Assembly: GCA_028285215.1 (NCBI GenBank)
Contig: JANQPZ010000154.1
Location: 1-35,883, forward strand
From: Rhodovibrionaceae bacterium
GTDB taxonomy: Bacteria; Pseudomonadota; Alphaproteobacteria; Kiloniellales; DSM-21159
Length of the DNA: 35,883 bases
Direction: 5' to 3'
The notes under the pieces were generated by a model. The model ran no database searches and had not been told where the DNA came from. It saw only the letters and a list, made by a program, of their open reading frames with translations. This document shows positions 31,729 to 35,883 of this stretch, piece after piece. The translations under genes were made by a program, and so were the position numbers. Within the stretch, counting starts at the first letter, position 1; each line of letters opens with the position of its first letter.

Positions 31729-32009
31729 GACCAATCGAACTCCTTTTCGTGTTGGCTGTACCGCCAGCAGTCGCTCGCCGAGACGTCGATCGTCTGACCC
31801 TCTGGCAGCAAAAGCCGAAGTCCTCCGCAGGGCGCACGTCCGATGCACCTACCCTTGCTGGCCGAGGGCTTGTGATAGACCCGAAGGCCTTGCCACATGC
31901 CGGCGCCGGGAAGCGCAGAGCGACCTATCGGGAGACTTGCCCGTGGACGCTCCGCTCTGATCGGAACCGGGCGGGGGGACTTCGGGAAGGGAATGATCTG
32001 GGCCGTCAT
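31725..32009 (-). CDS. Hypothetical phage protein, basic
   Basis: Protein of 94 aa from ATG 32009. It is basic at the N terminus (PFPKSPRPVPIRAERPR), then GLRVYHKPSASKGRCIGRAP, LRLLLPEGQTIDVSASDCW and an acidic end. Its two ends overlap its neighbours by ATGA. A short beta-like core is possible. No family recognised; supported mainly by overlapping gene starts and GC-rich codon positions. Confidence 0.62.
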   Translation of the reverse strand: MTAQIIPFPKSPRPVPIRAERPRASLPIGRSALPGAGMWQGLRVYHKPSASKGRCIGRAPCGGLRLLLPEGQTIDVSASDCWRYSQHEKEFDWS

Positions 32010-32680
32010 GCCGCGACCTCCAAAACAGCGTCCACATTCGCGAGAACGGTTTCGAAGCTGAGAGCAAAGACCCAGTCGTTGGCCTTCCAGTCATGGCCGT
32101 TCTTGCCGTTGATGTGCTCCCAGATCCCGACGAAGCCGGTTCGATAGGTGCCGTCGTCACGCTCGTAAAACTTGCCCTCGTCGTCCATGACGAGACGCGC
32201 GGCGCCCTCCGCTTCTGCATCTGCCTCGCTGATGTCCTGCAGGCGGGGCACACGGATTTCGGTTATCCGGTCTGTGGAGCGGGACATCCAGCGGCAGAGA
32301 TAGCGGCCGGCCCTTGTTTTGCCGGCTTCACGCGGCGGGTCGCCATCGGCGGCATACCAGATGGGACTGCTTTTCGGGATATCTCGCGGCGCCAGGTGGT
32401 CGAAGTCTCGCGCTGTGAACCAGGGCTCCCGGCACCAGAGCAAGTCGCCCGGCTTGCCATAGGGGCAGTAGCGCAACAGCGCGTCATGGCGCAGATCGTT
32501 CCACAGCATGCGCTTGTCGCGGAAATGCCAGTCGTAACCGCGCGTGTCGCTGCGGCCGAACTCCGTGATCTTGCCGAACCTGAGTAGGTTGGTCACGGGG
32601 CGCCGCGTCTGGGTCTTTGTGCCAGCGTGCCGCGCCTTGACCATCGCGGGCGAGTACAGGATCGGTCGGGCGCTCACCAT
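32006..32680 (-). CDS. Phage ASCH-like domain protein
   Basis: Protein of 224 aa from ATG 32680, with GGAGATGGGG upstream. RPILYSPAMVKARHAGTKTQ then TRRPV, PYGKPGDLLWCREPW and the closing ITEIRVPRLQDISEADAEAE are features of phage proteins with an ASCH (PUA-like) fold. These include 'morphogenetic' proteins of phage annotation, whose biochemical role is unknown. ASCH domains bind RNA or modified nucleosides in other proteins. The gene overlaps its right neighbour by 7 bases and its left neighbour by 4. The ASCH call is from motif similarity only. Confidence 0.72.
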   Translation of the reverse strand: MVSARPILYSPAMVKARHAGTKTQTRRPVTNLLRFGKITEFGRSDTRGYDWHFRDKRMLWNDLRHDALLRYCPYGKPGDLLWCREPWFTARDFDHLAPRDIPKSSPIWYAADGDPPREAGKTRAGRYLCRWMSRSTDRITEIRVPRLQDISEADAEAEGAARLVMDDEGKFYERDDGTYRTGFVGIWEHINGKNGHDWKANDWVFALSFETVLANVDAVLEVAA

Positions 32681-32841
32681 GGCCCCATCTCCATCGCCAG
32701 CAGGATCGCCACCGCATGCACCACCAGCAGCCCGGCCCCGATCAGCAGCCACCGGTAGCGGTAGGGCCAGCGGCGACGGCGGTAAGGCCGAACCCGGAAG
32801 AGGGGCGATTGTCCAGCCATCAGGTCGCTACCCGTCTTCAT
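32674..32841 (-). CDS. 55-residue single-pass membrane protein
   Basis: Small gene from ATG 32841 to TGA 32674. An alternative in-frame ATG is at 32820. The product has a strongly basic segment (VRPYRRRRWPYRYR, residues ~17-30) before one hydrophobic helix (WLLIGAGLLVVHAVAILLAM, residues ~31-50), giving an N-in orientation. Its start overlaps the DUF5131 stop by ATGA, and its end overlaps the ASCH-like start by 7 bases, which supports coding. No family is recognised; a holin-like, anchor or signalling role cannot be chosen. Confidence 0.6.
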   Translation of the reverse strand: MKTGSDLMAGQSPLFRVRPYRRRRWPYRYRWLLIGAGLLVVHAVAILLAMEMGPW

Positions 32842-33605
32842 GCGCTGGCCCTCACGTCGTCATGGTGAACGCTCGGAAACTCTCGGATCATCAGATCGTC
32901 AGGGATGGGCGGCATGCCGCGCTTCGTGACACCCGCCATCTGCTTCATGAAGAAGGCGACACCGGCCGCGGCGCACTGGTCGCGCACGTCCCGCGCCCAG
33001 TCGGGATTCATCGGGCGCGCTCCGGCCCCGCTCTCTCCGCCGAAGATGGCCCAGTCGGGAGAGCCGACGCGCCCAAGGTCCAGATCGCCAATAGGACCGA
33101 GCGCCGGTTCGTAGCTGAGGAAGCGCACGGCAGCCGGCACAGCGGCGACATGCGCCCAACGCTGACGGTAGTGATGCTCGTCTTCTGCAGTGGTGCCGAG
33201 CCACACGTTAGGCCAGCCGTCGCCCCAATCGGGCGGGAGCATCTTGACGATGTTCTGCGGGCGCTTGGTGAGTAGCTGCCAATCCAGGAATGGTGTCTCC
33301 CGGATCATCGCCCAGAGATCATCGCGCCATTCGGTCGGAACCTGGTTGTCGCACACGTCTGCCAAGCTCGCGCAGAAAGCCCGGTAGCGCTGCCCCAGGG
33401 TCCGCGCCTCACGATTCCACTTAACCGGCTTTGCCCAATTGGCTGCCGACGTGCGGCGCCGGTTGCCTTGCCATAGCTCCGGGGTGCCGGCGCGCTTGGC
33501 CCATGTCTCGGCATAGCAGTTGTCGCAGGCTGGCGAGACCTTCGTGCAGCCAACCCACGGGTTGAATGTGTGGTCGGTCCATTCGATTCCGCTGTTCTCG
33601 GCCAT
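32838..33605 (-). CDS. DUF5131 (phage Gp37/Gp68) family protein, copy 2
   Basis: Protein of 255 aa, close in size to typical Gp37/Gp68. It starts at ATG 33605 with AENSGIEWTDHTFNPWVGCT and has GCTKVSPACDNCYAE (C-x6-C-x2-C), DWQLLTKRPQNI, NVWLGTTAED, FLSYEPALGPI, IFGGESGAGARPM and AFFMKQMAG. The cysteine spacing equals that of copy 1 at 26534-27523, but the two differ widely in sequence, so they are ancient paralogues or separate acquisitions. The family's function is unknown. The start overlaps the MazG-like gene's stop by one base (TGATG), and the end overlaps the small membrane gene. Confidence 0.9.
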   Translation of the reverse strand: MAENSGIEWTDHTFNPWVGCTKVSPACDNCYAETWAKRAGTPELWQGNRRRTSAANWAKPVKWNREARTLGQRYRAFCASLADVCDNQVPTEWRDDLWAMIRETPFLDWQLLTKRPQNIVKMLPPDWGDGWPNVWLGTTAEDEHHYRQRWAHVAAVPAAVRFLSYEPALGPIGDLDLGRVGSPDWAIFGGESGAGARPMNPDWARDVRDQCAAAGVAFFMKQMAGVTKRGMPPIPDDLMIREFPSVHHDDVRASA

Positions 33606-34726
33606 CACCCGTCCTCCCTCTTGGAGAGGGCGTCGAGACCATTGCGCTCGCGCCAACCATCAACGCTGCTGTCGCCGTCCATGACGAGGCGTAGGCACAT
33701 CGCCGCTAGCTGCACGGCTTCCTTGCGGACATCCGCGGCAGCTTCGTCCAGTACGGCCTTGACCAGTTCTCCGAACTCTTCGCTGAGAGCTACGGTCTTC
33801 AACTCGTTGCCGGGGAACTTCTCGCAGCCACGATGAAACTCGGCTCGCACGTCGGACAGGAAGACGTCGATCCCGGAGCCCCGCTCCCCCTCGCTCATTG
33901 GTGCGGGCAGCGCGTTGTGCCCGGCCGCGAAACTGCTTTCCAAGCCGTAAGCCACGAACTCAATGACCTCGCCCCACTCACGTTGCGGCAGGTCGCGGAT
34001 AAGGCTGTGTATTTGAGAGGAGAGCTTGTGTTCCGATGCCTTACGGAACGCGGTATGAAACCCCTCGGCCAGCAGGGAGCGGAGGAGCTCGCCGTCAATG
34101 GCGGGGGCGGTCTCGCGAGCCCGCTTGATACGCTCCGGATCAGTGGGGCAGTCGGACCAGTCGCAGGCGATGCTTCGCAGCGGCTCCATGGCCTGCAGAA
34201 TCTCGTCAATCGCGTGACCGAACTCGTCTTTCCAGCGCTCATCGTCCCATTCGAAGGAGCCGCGACCGAGCCTCAGCCACTCGCGTTTGCGGATAGCTTC
34301 TTTGACGGCGCCGATACCCGCCGCCACCTGGGAGCGCTCGCGCTCTAGGGTGTCTTGCAGGCGCTCGACTTCAGACCCCGGAACCAGCCCGATCCGCGCT
34401 ACTTCTTCTGCCGGAGCGGTCTCGACGTTGGCGCGATCGGTTCCCTCGCTCTCTCCCGTCTGTGGGAGAAGGGCGCGGAGGCGGTCACGACCTTCCCTGA
34501 GAACCGCAGGCAGTTCTTCGGCCCCGCAACGGCCTGCGTCCAAGTCGGCAGAGTTCTCGTCAAGGTTCTCAGCCACGCACTCGACGCCATGCAGCAGCGC
34601 TAAAAGCCCGCCCCGTGTGGCGAGGGCGCGAAGCTCGGCAGTGGAGAAGCCCGCGGTGGCATCAAGGGCGGCGCTTGTCAGGTCTCTTGGGGTCCAGGCC
34701 CCATCATTGGTCGATCTGTCAGCCAT
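33605..34726 (-). CDS. Protein with C-terminal MazG-like domain
   Basis: Protein of 373 aa from ATG 34726. Residues ~290-370 resemble phage MazG-like NTP pyrophosphohydrolases: FLSDVRAEFHRGCEKFPG, ALSEEFGELVKAVLDE and VRKEAVQLAAMCLRLVMDGD, with the EExxE and downstream Glu metal-binding pattern. MazG proteins hydrolyse (d)NTPs to (d)NMPs. The first ~280 residues are helical, with several charged segments, and are not recognised. With ThyX in the same operon, a role in the nucleotide pool is plausible. It overlaps its right neighbour by 8 bases. Confidence 0.68.
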   Translation of the reverse strand: MADRSTNDGAWTPRDLTSAALDATAGFSTAELRALATRGGLLALLHGVECVAENLDENSADLDAGRCGAEELPAVLREGRDRLRALLPQTGESEGTDRANVETAPAEEVARIGLVPGSEVERLQDTLERERSQVAAGIGAVKEAIRKREWLRLGRGSFEWDDERWKDEFGHAIDEILQAMEPLRSIACDWSDCPTDPERIKRARETAPAIDGELLRSLLAEGFHTAFRKASEHKLSSQIHSLIRDLPQREWGEVIEFVAYGLESSFAAGHNALPAPMSEGERGSGIDVFLSDVRAEFHRGCEKFPGNELKTVALSEEFGELVKAVLDEAAADVRKEAVQLAAMCLRLVMDGDSSVDGWRERNGLDALSKREDG

Positions 34727-34916
34727 CCTTCCCGTCTCCTTCCTCGACCACGACCTTGAGGCCGCAGCGCTTCATTATCGACAACATTGCCCGCGCAGAA
34801 GGCGACCAAAGCGTTTTGGTGTCGTCGCCCATTTCGCCCCATGTCGGCATTGCGTAACCGCACTGATAACGTCGCAGCGCCTCGCCCATGCGGTCTTGGA
34901 TCGAGCGTTCAGCCAT
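34719..34916 (-). CDS. Hypothetical small phage protein
   Basis: Protein of 65 aa from ATG 34916, with GGAGG about 9 bases upstream. It overlaps the genes on both sides by 8 bases. Trp/Met-containing N-terminal part (MGEALRRYQCGYAMPTWGEM) and a basic-to-acidic end; no family recognised. Confidence 0.6.
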   Translation of the reverse strand: MAERSIQDRMGEALRRYQCGYAMPTWGEMGDDTKTLWSPSARAMLSIMKRCGLKVVVEEGDGKDG

Positions 34917-35220
34917 TCTCCCCGTCCTCCGCTATCTCCAGGCCAAGGGCGGCGGCGAAGGCGTTGAGAAATGCTCCCGACAGGCTCCCCTCGGGCAGTG
35001 ACTCGTACCCGTCTTTGCTCTCTCGAATCTTGGCCATAACCAATTCGGTCGCATTGCACGCCGCTTCGTAAGCCCGCTCCAGATCCGCCCGGCTGATCTT
35101 GCCGGCGTTGGGAAGCTCGGTCGCATGTACGATCTGCCCAAGGCCGAGCGAAACGATAGGATGGCCGGAACCTGTCTTACCGAGCACCGGCACGATCGCC
35201 ATTCTGGGAGTGTCAGTCAT
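34909..35220 (-). CDS. Hypothetical phage protein
   Basis: Protein of 103 aa from ATG 35220, with GGGAGG upstream. The segment ISRADLERAYEAACNATELV followed by MAKIRESKDG is an amphipathic helix region. The N terminus (MAIVPVLGKTGSGHPIVSLG) contains GKTGSG, which superficially resembles a P-loop but lacks the following Lys-Thr/Ser context and the rest of an ATPase. No family recognised. It overlaps its two neighbours by 8 bases each. Confidence 0.65.
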   Translation of the reverse strand: MTDTPRMAIVPVLGKTGSGHPIVSLGLGQIVHATELPNAGKISRADLERAYEAACNATELVMAKIRESKDGYESLPEGSLSGAFLNAFAAALGLEIAEDGENG

Positions 35221-35779
35221 CGCCCACGGCCTCCCGGAGCTTCATGAGCGTCGCCGTGACCTGTTCGTAAGTCGGCCGCGCTTCGTGTGCGAGCAGCTCG
35301 CCGTCGTCTGCGAACATCTCGTACTCGGTGCCGATGAAACGCTGTGCTGCCAGTAAGGCGTCTCGACACTCCCGCAGCAGCTCGTCGCGGGGGTCAGTCT
35401 GTGGGGTGGGATGCGCGGCAAGGTACAGTTCGCAAACCGGCGCCCAAACCAGCCGTAGCTCGCCTAGATCATGCATCCCGCTATCGATGCCTAGCTGACG
35501 CTGCTCGTCAGTGGGGTTGACGACCAAGTGAGGCAGGGGGCCACCCTTGCCGATGATGTCGCCAACGGGAACTTGGCTTGTCGGCCCTTCCGGTGCGGGG
35601 GAGCGGGCGGCGTTCAGCGCATCGGCGATGACTTGGGCCGCTTCGTCGCCAACCCACTCAGAAAGCTGACAGACCGGGAAGCCGATGGTGATGCTTACGC
35701 CGCTCCCGGCTCCCGCCTTCTCAGGCGACTTGTGGACAAGGCGACCGTCCGCGAAGTAGTTCCCGTCGTCACGCTGCAT
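35213..35779 (-). CDS. Hypothetical phage protein
   Basis: Protein of 188 aa from ATG 35779 with AAGGAGG about 6 bases upstream, inside the end of the gene before it. The N-terminal half (EWVGDEAAQVIADALNAARS) is helical, followed by a Pro/Gly-rich linker and a C-terminal helical part (ELLRECRDALLAAQRFIGTE). The latter is similar in style to the small helical segments common in phage early genes. No family recognised. A TTG at 35794 is a less likely start. Confidence 0.65.
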   Translation of the reverse strand: MQRDDGNYFADGRLVHKSPEKAGAGSGVSITIGFPVCQLSEWVGDEAAQVIADALNAARSPAPEGPTSQVPVGDIIGKGGPLPHLVVNPTDEQRQLGIDSGMHDLGELRLVWAPVCELYLAAHPTPQTDPRDELLRECRDALLAAQRFIGTEYEMFADDGELLAHEARPTYEQVTATLMKLREAVGDD

Positions 35780-35883
35780 CGTCGCCTCCTTCAAGCGGCT
35801 TCCAACCGAGTGCCTTGCGGATCGCGTTCTCTGTAGGACGGTGCAGCTCGGGGCGCGTCGTGATCACCCGCAGGCTGGCGCCC
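35769..35883 (-). CDS. 3' end of a phage gene, truncated by the window
   Basis: The frame ends at TGA 35771-35769 and is open to the right edge. The 37 visible residues include RPTENAIRKALGWKP and an acidic end, with proline-rich coding bias. It overlaps the start of the next gene by 11 bases. Another frame here ends at 35791 but reads like a shadow. Nothing else can be said about its function. Confidence 0.55.
   Translation of the reverse strand, partial: GASLRVITTRPELHRPTENAIRKALGWKPLEGGDDAA

Larger units (their letters stand above)
22789..35883 (-). mobile_element. Prophage arm integrated at tRNA-Pro (incomplete in window)
   Basis: From the tRNA-Pro 3' end to the right edge all genes read leftward and include integrase, an excisionase-like HTH protein, ThyX, an XRE regulator, an RDF/Gp3-like protein, two Gp37/Gp68 proteins and many small unrecognised phage-type genes with overlapping ends. 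No host housekeeping gene occurs. The distal attachment site and structural genes are outside the window. Exact left boundary depends on the att core, which should lie within the tRNA 3' half but cannot be defined without the other junction. Confidence 0.9.

Noticed and set aside
34909-35220. GKTGSG in the 103-residue protein as a P-loop
   Set aside because: It lacks the Lys-Thr/Ser completion (GxxxxGK[ST]) and any Walker B.
35791-35883. Alternative right-edge frame ending at 35791
   Set aside because: The frame ending at 35769 reads as a better protein and overlaps the next start in the way seen elsewhere in this operon.
22712-35883. CRISPR array or CRISPR-associated genes
   Set aside because: No regularly spaced repeats or Cas motifs were seen; the only exact repeat noted is the 18-base pair within the ATPase gene.

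Overview
The window is GC-rich (roughly 60-65% by eye), with tightly packed genes and protein families typical of a free-living alphaproteobacterium. Supporting signs are a TRAP transporter with a TakP-like binding protein, a DddP-like M24 protein, RES-Xre, an ArsR-SRPBCC pair and a CAU tRNA resembling alphaproteobacterial tRNA-Ile2. A marine or saline member of the Rhodospirillales-like groups is a reasonable guess, but the genus cannot be fixed from the sequence alone.

Positions 1-22711 are host chromosome. From left to right they hold: the 5' part of the ribosome-associated ABC-F ATPase EttA (minus); a winged-helix/TPR regulator; a 1-Cys peroxiredoxin followed by an exported two-domain rhodanese; an MprF-like aminoacyl-phosphatidylglycerol synthase/flippase (minus); a RES-Xre toxin-antitoxin operon with a visible promoter and operator-like inverted repeat; an ArsR/SRPBCC pair divergent from a glutathione transferase across a 20-bp-arm palindrome; a patatin-like lipase; a DddP-like (candidate DMSP lyase) M24 protein; a tyrosine-phosphatase-like protein; an EamA transporter; an exported or membrane-anchored pentapeptide-repeat protein; an exported DsrE-like protein near a perfect FNR-type box; an M20 amidohydrolase of the N-carbamoyl amino acid family; a Cache-type chemoreceptor with a strong terminator; a CAU tRNA; and a dctM-dctQ-dctP TRAP operon (minus).

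At 22712-22788 lies tRNA-Pro(CGG), followed at once by a convergent tyrosine integrase. Everything from there to the right edge looks like one arm of a prophage integrated at this tRNA. It is a tightly overlapping, all-minus-strand cassette of at least 18 genes. It holds integrase, an excisionase-like HTH protein that overlaps integrase by 235 bases, a HerA/FtsK-like ATPase with duplicated winged-helix-like segments, ThyX, two DUF5131 (Gp37/Gp68) paralogues, an XRE regulator, an RDF/Gp3-like zinc-ribbon protein, a coiled-coil protein, an ASCH-like protein, a MazG-like protein, two very small membrane proteins and several unrecognised genes. The neighbouring genes mostly overlap by 1, 4, 8 or 11 bases, so they are probably translationally coupled. 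The other end of the prophage and its structural genes lie outside the window.

The most interesting points are the DddP-like protein with its full metal-ligand set, the ArsR palindrome (which also corrects the ArsR start), the FNR box by the DsrE-like gene, and the prophage cassette. In the cassette, an integrase/excisionase pair is joined to a two-repeat HerA-like ATPase and to nucleotide-pool genes (ThyX, MazG-like), with duplicated DUF5131 proteins of unknown function.
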